64,000 nt of DNA from Rhizophlyctis rosea (Eukaryota > Chytridiomycota > Chytridiomycetes > Rhizophlyctidales > Rhizophlyctidaceae). Positions 11,601-23,226 of the stretch are shown one piece after another. The notes under the pieces were generated by a model. That model saw only the letters and a list, made by a program, of their open reading frames with translations, had not been told where the DNA came from and made no database searches. The DNA is taken from assembly GCA_027596075.1 (NCBI GenBank), contig JADGJC010000109.1, positions 53,747-117,746 of the forward strand, in the 5' to 3' direction. The first letter of the stretch is position 1. Every line of letters begins with the position of its first letter. A program made the translations under genes and the position numbers.

Positions 11601-14600
11601 TTGTGCCGGTGGCTTCGGAGAGCTTGTAAGGGCGGACGAGGTGGGCTTCGGTGTCTTGGAACGTGTTGCAGAAGAACTCGTTCCATTGCTTGACGTCGTT
11701 GACGGAGTCGTAGATGTGGGCGTGCGTGAAGATGGAACCGATGGGTTGCGCTTCGTCGACGTGGTTCGAGAATATCAGCTGTATTGATGAGCGGAAAAGA
11801 GTGAATTACACATTATTGCAAGTCAACGGTCAACCCCAACCCACCTCCCTCAAATCACAATCACCCTTAAAGATATCCCCATATATCAAATCCGGCGGCG
11901 AATACCACCAAGCAACCTCCATATCCCCTCCACCCCTCCCATCTTCCCAAACATCCAAAATCGTACAAACCGACGCCTCCGTCATTGTCATATCCCAACT
12001 TCTCGCTCCAGCTTCCGCCTGTACAAGCACATCATCGCCAACCTTGTACCTCTCCCCGCCGTACACGAACGACCGATAATGCACGCCGCGATCATCTTCG
12101 TAGAGCCGACCAACGAACTTGATGGTTTCGTCCTTTTCTCGCTTGTAGCGGTCAGGGACGATAATGGCGCGACGGGAGTCGGGTGCGGGTTTTGGCAGCC
12201 CTGTGGAAACGAGCGGATTATGTTTCCGGGATTCCGTCAGGTACTTTGATATCTGGCCTCACCTTTGACTCCCTTGCACAACTTTACTTGAATGTCTCTT
12301 TTGCCGTTCTTATCTTCGATTTGAATATGGCGCTGAGGCTTGAAGATATCGTTCACGAGAGGGCTGATGAAGATTTCATTGCAGGTCTGCAAATTGGTGA
12401 GATAACCACCAATGAGGTATTCCCCAAGTTGAATATTACCTTCGCTTCCCCCATTCCAGTAGGCAGGAAATTCTTATCCTTTAAACAGTGCTGCTTCAAA
12501 TCTGAGTGTCTCCGTTATGATGACTGATCGATCACGACAGAAAGCGCTTGCCCACTAACCTTTCATGATGGGGTGCCCACAGTCCTATATTGAGTGATTT
12601 AGGAAGTTCGCTCGTCCTCATTGTAAATGATTGCACTTACCGATTCTTCAGCATAATTCCAAATGAAGTCCGCCAAGCACTCGACCGTGCTCCGTACCTC
12701 TGCATGAGATTAAGTGAGAAATGAATCTCATTTGGCGATGATACAATTGATAGTACTCACGATCTTCGGTAATCCCCAGGCGGTCCAAGAACCCGACCTG
12801 CGAGCCTGCCACAACGAGAAGTCAGCCATAAATTAGAGCGATATGACAATCGAAACACCCTACCTTGCGTGTATCCTGCTTGTTGATCCATCCATGACAA
12901 AAACGACCCTTCGCCTCTTCCATTTAGTTTCTCGAAGGACGCCGTTGCGTCGGCGGCCAGCCAGGTGCTGATGCGACGTGTCGGTACCAGGTTCTTGCCG
13001 CAAACCCGAAAAATCCCATCACTCACATGAAACGCACAGTCACCAAGCACTTATCCTCAAACACCCTCCACGACTCCTCATAGTCTTTGCGTGGCGACAT
13101 CATTCTTACCCAGAGATTCTTAGGTTCAAACTCTGGATGGATCCAAAAGACGACGCCTTCCTCCGGTTCTCGCGGGAAATTCAGATCAAACCTCTGGAAC
13201 TTGATCTATCCTTTCGTGCGTCAGTTGCTAACCACGCGGCGTCGGTAAAGGCTATGTTGACGAACATACATAACCTGTCTCCGCCCACCCGCCCGTTGGC
13301 GGCACGACTGTACCAGTCGCATAATAACCGTGCCGCGATCTTTTGTCGAACGTCGGTTGCAGTTGATCTAAGATTGTCCTTTCAAGATCAACGATAGCAA
13401 AGTTGTGCAGCTCGACCTCGTGATATCCCCCTTCATCATACTCATACGTATATGGAATGCAGTCGATGTCGATGTCCTCTGCAGTGAGTTTGCGTTGTTG
13501 GGGATCAATCAAATGTGACGTCGTGCCGCGTGGCAGGTAGTGGAGGTATTGATCGCGTGTCATACTGCGGGTCTCTCGCGCGAGGTTCCTTGTGCGTGGA
13601 ATCTCAACAGACACCTCCTGCAAATGAAGAGACGTTTCAGGACACAGGTTGACCATTGGCAATCACAAATGAGATATCCTTGTACAACTGTCATGTCGCA
13701 ATACTGTTCTATAGTCAGGACATAACTGTTCAAGCAGCATCGGCCATCTCATGTCTTCCGGACATTGTTGTTTGACCACAACCACCCTACTTTGAATCAA
13801 AGAATTCCGAATCACGTACCTGATTCCTCCGTCTCCGAGCTATTTCTGCATCTTCCCTCTTTTCTTCCGCAGTGAATGGGCTTGACTCGTCAGTGATAGG
13901 GAAGTCGGGTGTTTGTGAAGGAGTGGTATTGCTGGCATTCACAGGAGCCGATGTGCCGAGGTCATGGTGGCTTCCGTTCATAGCCCCCGCAGCCACGATG
14001 CTGTCCAAACGGGAAGGACGCGACAAATCGGCATCGTCGGTACTTCCATTCGGCACGTCAGCAGCGCCATCACTTTCGGAGTCTGTTTCAGGGTAAGGAA
14101 CGAGCCCATGGCCGATTCCGTTTGCAGCTTCCGGGGCCAAGACTCTGTGGAAATCCTTCGGAGGTGACGAAACGATGTCGTGGTCCGTCCCTTTGTTTGC
14201 ATCGCCGTTGGAGTTCGTGTGCGGAGATGGGACGAGATCGCGGTCGCTTCCGTTTGGAATGGCCACTGTTACGGTCCTCTGCGACTCTACCGGAATGGTT
14301 GCTGCGGAAGAATCATTGTTTCTTTCATTCGGCTCGTGTGTAGTGGAATCAATTGATGAGTTCGTCTCAAGCGACGGAACAACATCATCCTGACTTCCGT
14401 TGGGAATGTGCGCATCGATGTGAATGATTCCATTCTCCGCTGGTGAAGAAGTAAGGTCGTGCTGGCTTCCGCTTGAAGTATTCGAGAAGGGAATTATGGA
14501 TTCTAGGATGGTCCGTGCAGCATTTGGACAGTATTTTTTGGCGGCGGAAAGGTAGTCTGGCTCGTCTTCGGTCAAGTCCACGACTTCGATCGGGCGTTTG

Positions 14601-14617
14601 AGCGGATTGGGTTCCAT
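8683..14617 (-). CDS. DNMT1-type DNA (cytosine-5) methyltransferase
   Basis: Large gene of about 16 exons with good phase agreement. Exon 1 is 14617-13820 (donor GTACGT). It continues through 13617, an RFD-like block (LHNFAIVDLER; then FWIHPEFEPKNLW), two BAH domains (about 12180-11840 and 11770-11200), and the catalytic domain. Catalytic motifs in order are I FELFSGTGG (~11010), IV PPCQG (10590-10576, catalytic Cys), VI ENV (~10460), VIII QKRDR (~10255), IX RPYSIRERA (~9430) and X GNAVPP (~9190). RFD plus two BAH domains argue for the DNMT1/Masc2 group rather than DNMT5 or DNMT2. This group maintains or deposits 5-methylcytosine in the nucleus. No CXXC finger was seen. The tail after motif X is very acidic with a run of more than ten Glu, and it crosses the N gap at 8753-8762, so the stop at 8683 is uncertain. 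Confidence 0.88.
8753..8762. other. Assembly gap (10 N)
   Basis: Ten N inside the acidic tail of the methyltransferase gene, beside a trinucleotide repeat. The round length suggests a gap of unknown true size. Confidence 0.97.
8841..8900. repeat. TCC/CTC trinucleotide microsatellite
   Basis: Imperfect (TCC)n tract. On the minus strand it encodes the poly-Glu run in the methyltransferase C-terminal tail. It likely explains the nearby gap. Confidence 0.9.
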
Positions 14618-15475
14618 ACTTGATTGTTCCTATGACAGCGTACTTGACTATCGAAAAAGGCATAAAGGTAAGCTATAGATTGACTTTCGTGCGTGGTAGA
14701 TCTAAAATACCTGCTATATGCCCAGGGTGTTCGTAAGTGGATCTATTTTTAGGCTCGTGATGAGTTGACCGATCGGAACGTCGTAGCAAGACAGCAAACA
14801 AGATTTTGCGTGCGCTTTGAGTAACAAGCGGGTAAAGGGTGGTCGGAAGATGGTGCAACTGCGTGATAAGGCAAGGACATGTGAGCATGTGGGGTTCCCA
14901 CGAGACCGAAGTGACCTCTCTGAACGTGATCAGAGGTGTCACGAAGTGTTCAAATAAGACTTACGGTGTCAAAACAATAGACCCTCTACAGATCTACTGG
15001 TCCTCCTAAAAGCAGCAACCTCCACGCTGGGTACTATTGCCGGATCTGCGTACCCTTTACCCGCCAGGAATAGAAGGGAAGGAGGAGAGAGATGAGAGAG
15101 AGCAACCAGCGCGCTTGGACCCAGATGAAATGAAATGGATGCCTGATTTGTCCATATGAAGATTGGCGTGGCGTGTGTGGGTTCGGGTAGGACCCAAGGG
15201 TCCTATTGAAAAAGATGGCATGGGTGGTAGGTTGCAGCAGCTTCGTCCCGGATGCGTTTTGGAAAATTTGGAAATTGAAACATGTCAACATCAGAACGGA
15301 AGAGTTACGACGCTGATGTCTAGAGGGAACTGGGATATGGATATATATGACGCATATGAACAAATTTGGATCTTATTTTAGCCGGTTGGAGTGTTGAGGA
15401 ACACTTCACGAAAAGCAGTTTATATACATCAACAGTAGCATTGTCTTACACTTCATGTCCACGCGTGTTTACAAA
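14618..15475. other. Upstream region of the methyltransferase gene
   Basis: About 860 bases between the methyltransferase start and the 3' end of the next (-) gene. No gene recognised; promoter expected here. Confidence 0.4.
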
Positions 15476-16429
15476 TTATTGACCTAAACCCTTCACCTCC
15501 CAGCTCACTCCTACACTCCGCCCATGCGCCCTCTTCGGTACAACACACCGATATGCCAAGCCCACGGTTACCTCGCCCTCAGGTCCGAAAATCAAGTGCT
15601 CAACCTCATCTACATCCAACATCAACAGTCCCACATTCTCCATTCGGCCATCATATGCAGCTTTCTGCCCCTCAGACATACATCTCCACACACGCATCCG
15701 CGTATCCTCAAACATGGACCCGTCCTTCGCTTTAGGCAACCAGGGAGGTAGGAAGGATGAAAAGGATGGCGTTTCTAATGATGCGTGCTTGGAGATATAG
15801 AGACGGCCCGAGAGGCGGAATTGATCACTGGTGCAGGGAAGGGACCATAGGCATTCTGAGGTGTTTTGTTCGGCGGAGAGACTGAGTGCGCTGTGCGATA
15901 TGGATGACAGGGACGCTGTTGACGATGAGAAGTGGTGCGAGGCTTGCGAGAAAGATACGTTCCGGATGTCGATGGCGAAGATGAGCAGAGAGTCAAGTTT
16001 CGATTGGGTTGTGGTGCTGAAATGGGATGGATCGTGCTTTTGCGACTTGCTGAAGTTTGTGGGACCCGCAGCGGGAGAAACAGGCGGAAGGGAAAAGTCT
16101 GACTGTTTTGAATGGGTGGAGGAATGGGTGCCGAATTGTGCAAACTGGATGGAACGAACTTGGGGACGGCCGACGGCACTGATCGTAGCGAGCTGAACGC
16201 GATTGACATTGATAAGGGGTGCGTTTGACTGATAGCTGTCCATAAGAACTGGGATCCACGGTGCTGCTGAACTTGGAACAGCCATTGGAATGGCAGCTTC
16301 GCGAAGTGGAAGAGACATTCGGGTCGACACTGTTTGGGTTGGTGTGGGCGGTGTTGGTAGCGGTGAAGGCACTGGTGGCAAGTTCTCCAGGTTGAACTTC
16401 AAGCTGAACTTCGGCGCCATGCTCATCAT
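15476..16429 (-). CDS. PNPOx-like FMN-binding protein, Alr4036 type
   Basis: Intronless 317-residue frame. After a Pro-rich N-terminus of ~55 residues comes a block typical of the Alr4036-type pyridoxamine 5'-phosphate oxidase family: APWIPVLMDSY, VQLATISAVGRPQVRSIQF, a spacer, LLIFAIDIRN, and later ECLWSLPCTSDQFRLSGRL. The family has a split-barrel fold that binds FMN. Fungal members are often annotated as pyridoxamine phosphate oxidase, but the true substrate is usually unproven. The spacer between strands is longer and more Ser-rich than I would expect. The C-terminus (VGLAYRCVVPKR) is also consistent with the family. It is divergent from the EFHB homologue. Confidence 0.65.
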   Translation of the reverse strand: MMSMAPKFSLKFNLENLPPVPSPLPTPPTPTQTVSTRMSLPLREAAIPMAVPSSAAPWIPVLMDSYQSNAPLINVNRVQLATISAVGRPQVRSIQFAQFGTHSSTHSKQSDFSLPPVSPAAGPTNFSKSQKHDPSHFSTTTQSKLDSLLIFAIDIRNVSFSQASHHFSSSTASLSSISHSALSLSAEQNTSECLWSLPCTSDQFRLSGRLYISKHASLETPSFSSFLPPWLPKAKDGSMFEDTRMRVWRCMSEGQKAAYDGRMENVGLLMLDVDEVEHLIFGPEGEVTVGLAYRCVVPKRAHGRSVGVSWEVKGLGQ

Positions 16430-17400
16430 TTTGGAAAGCTAGAGAGGAGCAAGTATGCAATGGAAGGAGAGGGTATATATAATGTTGCAGCTGCGTAAAC
16501 CGGACGAAAAGAGGCAGTTTCTACAGGCACTTATATATTCGCGAAGTGCCTGACTTGAAAACTCACATTGCTCCGTGCACCTCCGCTCCACGCCATTCAC
16601 ACCAAAAGGATTTGATTGGTACTTCTAATTTTGCGGACATTTCATCTAATTCCGTTAATATCGACTGAACGCAGCTGGATATTTTCGACTTACCCCCATT
16701 GACGCATTGAACCCGGGCCAAGTGGCTTGCGTGGCGCGCAGTTCGAATTCCAAAACCATTCAGGGTCCTGGAAATGCAACAATAGTAATTTTTGAACCAA
16801 ATGCGCGGTTTTGCAAATGGTATTATGCCAGAGCTGTTTCTGAGACCTTGACTAGACCATGACCTGTTGCGGGGAAAATTTTGGTTTTCACAGAAAGTCG
16901 ACCAATCTACCAGCCGTGTACGAGACACATGCGACCACCACATTGCTCTAAGTCCACATGTCCCACATTGAAAACGTACAGAGTCCAGAGTCCAGACCGG
17001 TTTAACCGTCAATGCGCCCATGGCAACTAACCTCAAAGATCCCCGCCAAACATGCCTAGCACTAAGACTGAATTCTAATGGATAAATGTATCTCCGCAAT
17101 AAGATCCATGATCCCGCCAATCATGGACTGTCCGAATCGTACTTCCCGGACCAACGATGGAAAGTACAGTTGGTGTCCGAACCTGATGGCGGACCATGAT
17201 CCTGGCCCAATCACAGTCGAGGGGTCCAAACCTTTCGCAGACATGTCCGTCAGCGAGTCACCGCAATATTTGACAACTGCCCCCGACCAACACTCTCAAT
17301 CTATCAAACGCATAAAGCAAACGACGAACGACCTCTATCTCCTCACGTTGTATGACGTCCCTCCAGTGGCTATCTACATCAATCCCCACAAACCATCGCA
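16430..17400. other. Bidirectional intergenic region
   Basis: Separates two divergently transcribed genes. A long minus-strand open frame (17120-16563) lacks family features and is not accepted. Confidence 0.4.
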
Positions 17401-19449
17401 ATGCCAGCCCGGCCAGATCCACATCCCGAAATACCAGCAGTACGTCAAACCGTCCAAAGTTTCAAGTCTTTCATATTTCGTCTAACACGTCTGTCCCCAT
17501 CCACAAATCTCACTATCAGAGCGGTAAAGCCACCCACACAGATACAACATCCGCAAAAGACTGCTTGAATCTTGGTGAGACCACACCTGTAAGCGCGCAG
17601 CACCTGTATTTTACATTGGTCATATGCATAGTCATAACCTCCCCCAGTTCAAAGCCCGCTCCCTCCTCGACCCCATCCAACACATCCCGGGCAAACTCCC
17701 ACGAAACATCACAGATGTGTCGGATAAGGCTCGCGGAATGGTCCATGGTGTCAGGTTGCATGACAACAACGGGGTAATTTGTCCGTTTCACTCTCCATTG
17801 AGAAACACACTTTACATATTGACCTCGACATGCATAGATCAAAGACGTGGTATTTCCAGCAAGACTCAACCCTCTTCTTGCGGTAAGCTTTTTGAAGAAA
17901 CGCATGACCCGCCAAAAACCAACTCATCTCACAAACCACCAGGAACGCGAACAACGCCGCGAAGCCTACTACCACCGACGCGAACACCAACCTCTAGGTC
18001 GATCGTTGCCGCCACAGGCTCCATTACCGGCTTTTGTGAGAGATCCGTCATTCAAATTTGGTATTAGTTCTGGAGAAGGTGGAGTGGATATATTCCATAC
18101 GGTTTTACATATTGCATCGGACTGATATAAGATGACAGATATCAGCGCTAAGGAGCTTTTGTTCCCGTATTTACCGGATTACGATGAGGATGAGGATATT
18201 AGGCGGATGTATATGTTAAGTCATGAGAGTTATCGGCCGGGTATGTCTTGTTGCTGCTATTATAAGCTGGACGGTATGGGAGGAAGAACTGAGGCGTTAT
18301 AACAGGAGAACGACGAATGCCGTACGGACCACTATGGGTCCCACCGGCCCATCCCTCACATGCATGGACAGCCGATGGGAGTCGGTTCAATAATGATGGG
18401 CATCGTGTTAAGGATGGATTGTATTGGGCCACGGAGAGGGAGAAGTGAGTTTGGGAAGATTGTTAGGGTTGAATAGGCGAAGACAACTAATTGTGATGGT
18501 TGTACAGAGAACGAGGAACGGTACTACGATCAAAGCGTGAAATGGAGTGGAGGGAACGGACACATCCGCAGTTGGGGAAAGTCCATGATCCGTAAGTTAC
18601 GAAAATGAAGCACCAGGCCGCAATGTTACCTGCTTACTGATCAGACCCTCTCCAACAGCATAAAAGAAACAATCTCCCACCTCCCCCCAACACACACCTT
18701 CGGCATCACCTTCCCCCCCGATCCATACACCGTAAGCGACCTCCTCGGCACCACCCGTCCTGCCCCGCAGCCTCCCACTCAAAAGCACCGCCCCACAACC
18801 TCCACCCCCGCCGGCCTCCCCACCCAACCCATCCACCCCATTGAGCCGCACACAACGTATAGAAAGGACGAAATAGAAGGCGGGATGAGTCTGGACGGTA
18901 TTGTGGCAAAGATTACGGCTGCACCGGTTGGTGGGGAGATGGGCGAGCGGAGGGCAGAGAGGTTGGATATGAGGGGGAAGAGGAGGAGGGGGAGGAAGGA
19001 GAAGGGAGGGGAGGGAGAGGGGAAGAGGAAGGGGGAGGGAACGGCATTTGGTGTTCCGAGCGTTAGGTGGGGAAGTAGGTTTGTTTCGAAGAGGTTGGGG
19101 GATTCTACGGTGAGTAATATCACACCCCACATATTGGCACCGTTGTTTTCAACCCCGCCGTCAGTGACACTTTGTTATAACACCTCATCCATCCACCATC
19201 CAGAACTACGGCGACGAATCAGACGCAAAAGCCCTTATATGCCCAACGCCGCGGAATGTTTACGGCGTTGCGCAACTTAAGGAGTTTGAACGGCATTTGC
19301 GGGATTTGCGGAGTAAGATGGCGACTGGCAGTAGTGGTGGAGTTGGTGGCAGTGGGTTGCCACCATCTCCGGCACATGCAAACCTGTATGCGTATCAGAG
19401 TATGAGAAGTCAGGTGCCGGGTGGTGGTGGGACTTTAGTTGCGGTTTGA
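17401..19449 (+). CDS. EFHB/CFAP21-like flagellar protein lacking a visible EF-hand region
   Basis: Multi-exon gene; from the second half of exon c onward the phases all agree. Conserved blocks in order are KARSLLDPIQHIPGKLP, IKDVVFPARLNPLLA, DPSFKFGISSGE joined to DISAKELLFPYLPDY, MYMLSHESYRPGERR, RTHPQLGKVHDPIKETI, then HTFGITFPPDPYTVSDLL and YGDESDAKALICPT. The repeated FG-x plus 'SHxSYxPGE' layout and the KVHDPI..HTFG block match EFHB (CFAP21), an axonemal protein of motile cilia. The frame ends with TGA at 19447-19449 soon after FERHLRDLRSKM, and no EF-hand loop is seen. The first one or two exons (MPARPDPHPEIPA at 17401) are uncertain. It implies the organism makes flagellated zoospores. 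Confidence 0.72.
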
Positions 19450-20169
19450 TGGGTTTGGGTTGTTGTAGTGGGTTGTGTGAGGGGTGCTGTATAGTATGGA
19501 GTTTGTCTTGATGACTTTTCCAATGAGAGGGTATGCATAAACACAATTCTTGTTTGGACGGAGTGTTGGATGATTACTTGACCGACCAAAGTTCCAATTG
19601 CTTGGATTCGGTGCGCACTTGCGATCCATTGGCATTGCGGTGACAACCCGTTCCCGCCGAAAACAGGCCGTCGACGGCAAGGAGAACTTCGGACTTCTGG
19701 AGTAGGTATTTGCTACCACGCGGATTGTGATCTTATCGTCATCTTCATTATGGTAGGTGTACAAGAACGTGAGATCTGAATGCCCACTCCTGCCTTCTAA
19801 TTGGTCCCTGCCATCTCAAAGAACTTTCGGGTTGCAAGCTCTTAATGTGCTCATCATCCTGTGGAACGTGGACATACACTACAGCACATCCATTGTACAT
19901 GATCGTATGGCCATACCTATGGTGCGTCCGAAAGCTCCGGTGCCCGCGTTCCCTTCATCTCCCTTCACACGCCACTGGCGCTACTATGCTTTCCTCTTTC
20001 CCCCACACCGCGTCCCCTCTTCCTGCATCCCCTTCTCAGCCACCAGCTGGTGCTTCTTCTCAGCCAAGTCTTTCTTTGAATCTAAATAAAATGCACTGCT
20101 TCACACCCCCCGGCCCAAACTCTCCTATCAGAGAAAATTCACTGAATTCTCAACACTGTCCCAAGCACG
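19450..20169. other. Intergenic, no gene seen
   Basis: Between the EFHB-like gene and the first secreted paralogue. Presumably the promoter of the latter; no other feature supported. Confidence 0.4.
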
Positions 20170-20932
20170 ATGAAGACCACAACCATTATCAAAGTCGTCG
20201 CAAGTTTAGGACACTCCACCTCGCGCAGGCCACGCCTATAACTGGCGGCACTTTGGGAGGAATAGGCGAGATACTGTCCGGCGTCAGCAGCTCAAGCTCC
20301 ATCTTACCTACGGATCAACTCCTCTCCCTCGTTGGACCTATCCTGTTTGATTACAACATCGGTCAAGATGTGTGGAAGAGTTTGGGATATCCTTGTTTGG
20401 TATGTAGCCTAGCTTACTGGTTGCCCAGGCGGCGGCTTTGGTTTTGGATGGTCTCTTGATGTCGTTGCTTATATTATTCATCGAAAGCTCATTGACACCG
20501 GTTCGGATCGAGTTAGTCTACCAGTGGTGAACCCTGAAACTCAACTACCTGCTGGCGTGACTCCAGTCCCAAGGGGTACATCAAAGTGTTTCGATTTCTC
20601 TGATGAGGCTTTGACGTCTGGCAAAGTGCCTGTAAGTGGCCCCACCATCCTTCATATTGCTTTCATGCATCAGCGTCATCAGCCGCCGATGGAAACTGGA
20701 CAAATCTCTGATCCCTCCTTCATCTTTCTTTTGCCCATTCCAGAACACCGGTTCCACAGCTGTCGTCGGAGCATGCGACCTTGTTCTCTTCAAGACGCAC
20801 TGTCCGCACCCGGATCCGAATGATCCGAAATATGCGAGTGACGTCTTGAGCAAACAGAGCTCTAATGCGTTGCTGACGGGCGTTGTCAATGTCGCGGGTA
20901 ACCCGAAATCGCAAACTATCTACTGTCATTGA
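20170..20932 (+). pseudogene. Small secreted protein, copy 1 (signal peptide frameshifted)
   Basis: Paralogue of the gene at 21612, with the same three-exon plan. Exon 1 ends at a GTATGT donor after YPCL, exon 2 includes NPETQLPAGVTPVPRG and LTSGKVP, and exon 3 includes GACDLVLFKTHCP; TGA at 20930-20932. The start MKTTTIIKVVASL aligns with MKFTNVIKCIATL of copy 2. At codon 14 (20209-20211) one base is missing: the start frame stops after 23 codons, while the downstream frame resumes at TLHLAQATPITGG. Restoring the length would align all 27 N-terminal positions of the two copies. The rest of the frame is intact, so this is a very recent pseudogene or a consensus error. Confidence 0.6.
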
Positions 20933-21611
20933 CAGAGATGCTCCACGATGACACTCTTCCGAAACGACATGGAATGTATTCAGATTTGATGTGATGTACC
21001 TATAATCTAATGCTCGATTGGTGTAAATATATGGGAGCGCCTCGGGCAAATGCTGCTTTCCACTCAAAACCTTTTTTCAACTGTTTTGCTCCGCTGACTC
21101 TCGGGGGGCTGTCAGATTCACGAATGATTTTCAAAAGGTTTCTTTTCATCCTTCCAAACCTGGTCTTGATGCTTGCCAAGTCACGATCGTGCGTCCGCCT
21201 GCGTCCCCCATTCTGTGCAATGATCTCACTTGAGACACAGTGCCATATTCGTGGCCCTTCATTGTGGGCATCGCATTGTGCACACTGCGCGGCACATTCG
21301 CTTGGTTTTCCTGTTTTTGAGTCATGTCCGATAGCTCCGATGCTCCAACAAGCTTACCCCCTTCAGTCACCAAATGCTTGTTCTTTCTCCAATGAGTGCC
21401 AGGAGTTCCAGGACCAGCATCACATTACCTCTCCGGGTCCAGCACTTGCAGCCACCAGCTTGCTTCTTCTTCTTCCATGAACGTTCTGAAAGATCCACCC
21501 CGATCTATATATATCGCAACAGCGCTATCAAAGTTCCAGCAATCTTCCAGCTTCAAGGTACCGTTGATAGATTTCTCATCCTAACCATACAAATCGGGCA
21601 GTTCAGGCGTA
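20933..21611. other. Spacer between tandem paralogues
   Basis: About 680 bases separating the two copies; likely holds the promoter of copy 2. No gene seen. Confidence 0.4.
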
Positions 21612-22364
21612 ATGAAGTTCACCAACGTAATCAAATGCATTGCGACTCTGGCCGCCTTTCACCAGACCCAGGCTGTGCCGACAACGGGCGGTATCCTACC
21701 AATCAGCGGAGTAAATCTTCCTCTTGATCAGCTCGCCGCCATCCTCCGAAGTCCTTTACCCTTCGATCAGCTCGCGTCCGCTGCCGATATTTTGGTCGAT
21801 TATAAGATCAATGCTAATGTCTGGGAAAAGTTGGGGTTTCCGTGTTTGGTGGGTTCATAGTGCAAAACCACCACTATCAATTAAGGCGTGTCTTACCTCC
21901 CTTCCTAACTTGCTGGTGCCTATCGATGCAGGTACTCGGCACCGGTACGGGCATAGTTAGCCTGGACCCTCTTACCCAACTTCCCGTCGGCGTGGACCCA
22001 ATCCCACGTGGCGACTCGAAATGTATGGATTTGCCTGATGACGCAGTGACGAGTGGAACCTTACCGGTGAGTACGCAGATCATTAGCCATTTGTTGCACT
22101 GCAGAGAATTGAATCACGATCCAAGATGTGAACATACTCACTGACACCTTCCATCCTTTCTCTTCATTGCAACAGAACTCCGGTACCACCAACGTCTTCG
22201 GGGCGTGCGAGCTTGTTCTGTACAAGGAACACTACTGTGATAAGGTCCCGAATGAAGTTTTGTTCAAGACGAGTTCTAGCGGAGTTGACTGGCGTTATTG
22301 CTACAAACAACCCAAAGTCGCAGAAAATTTCCTGCAAGGCCTAAAACGAAACCCGTTGCGTTGA
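21612..22364 (+). CDS. Small secreted cysteine-containing protein, copy 2
   Basis: Three exons in phase 0: 21612-21848 (donor GTGGGT), 21932-22066 (donor GTGAGT) and 22176-22364, giving 186 residues. The N-terminus (MKFTNVIKCIATLAAFHQTQA) is a signal peptide. The mature protein has a handful of Cys (FPCL, SKCMDL, GACEL, EHYCD, RYCYK) that could form disulphides, and conserved stretches shared with copy 1 (TQLP-GV-P-PRG-SKC). Head-to-tail arrangement with copy 1 indicates a local tandem duplication. No known family recognised; probably an extracellular or wall protein. Confidence 0.7.
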
Positions 22365-23226
22365 TGGCTGGAAGGCTGGATACGGAGGGGTAGTAGAAAG
22401 CAAACAAGACAAGTGGGGTGGTTGAGGAAGTATCATATACTTGACATAGCATCTAGAATGTTGGAACGGAAAAGCGTTAATCCTTGTATCTTTTGTAATG
22501 CCTAAGTGATGATCAAATGCATGAACGTGTTTCCATATGCCCGTTAGTCTGCTACTGACCGGAAATTGTGAAATGATTTCTTATGCCCATGACTAACTTT
22601 GCTGTCATCATGGAGAAGACCTACAGAGTTATATGGGTTGAAAACTTCAACAGCCAATATGTGTAATGAAACGCGCGAAAGACATGGATGTTGTCTTGGC
22701 ATAGGTAGGTCGAGGCAAGGAATTGGATGTAGATGAATGGCTGACCAAATGTGATTTTCAAAGATGTGATATGATGTTGGCAACTCATGCCAGTGAGTTG
22801 GTTTACATCAGTTACATCCGACTTGATTATCCATCCCTATCTGAAGGCATCAACCACGAACTCCAGAAAAAGCCCCAGTTTCCAGATGAATCCATCAGAT
22901 CGTAGTCAAAGAACGCGCGGGTCCTAGTTTGTTTGTAAACCAAATCGACAAATGTAAACAGATCGCAAATAGCACAGACTCCACCTGAGGGTCTCGGAAG
23001 GTTCGGAACTCTTCGGAGGGGTGGCCTTTGGAACCCACGTGTAAATTTGACATGCCTACTATGCCTGCTCGAATACCTTATTGAAGTATTTCTAGAAGTT
23101 CCACAAAAGTGTCACCACGTTGCTCTTGTATATATAGCGGCAAGAGATGGCCTGCATCCTTACAACCAACAACGAAGTTTCAAGTGCATACTCAATCCAT
23201 CTTCCTATACCAACAGCCGAAAGCAA
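22365..23226. other. Intergenic, no gene seen
   Basis: About 860 bases. Short frames only; likely terminator of copy 2 and promoter of the next gene. Confidence 0.4.
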
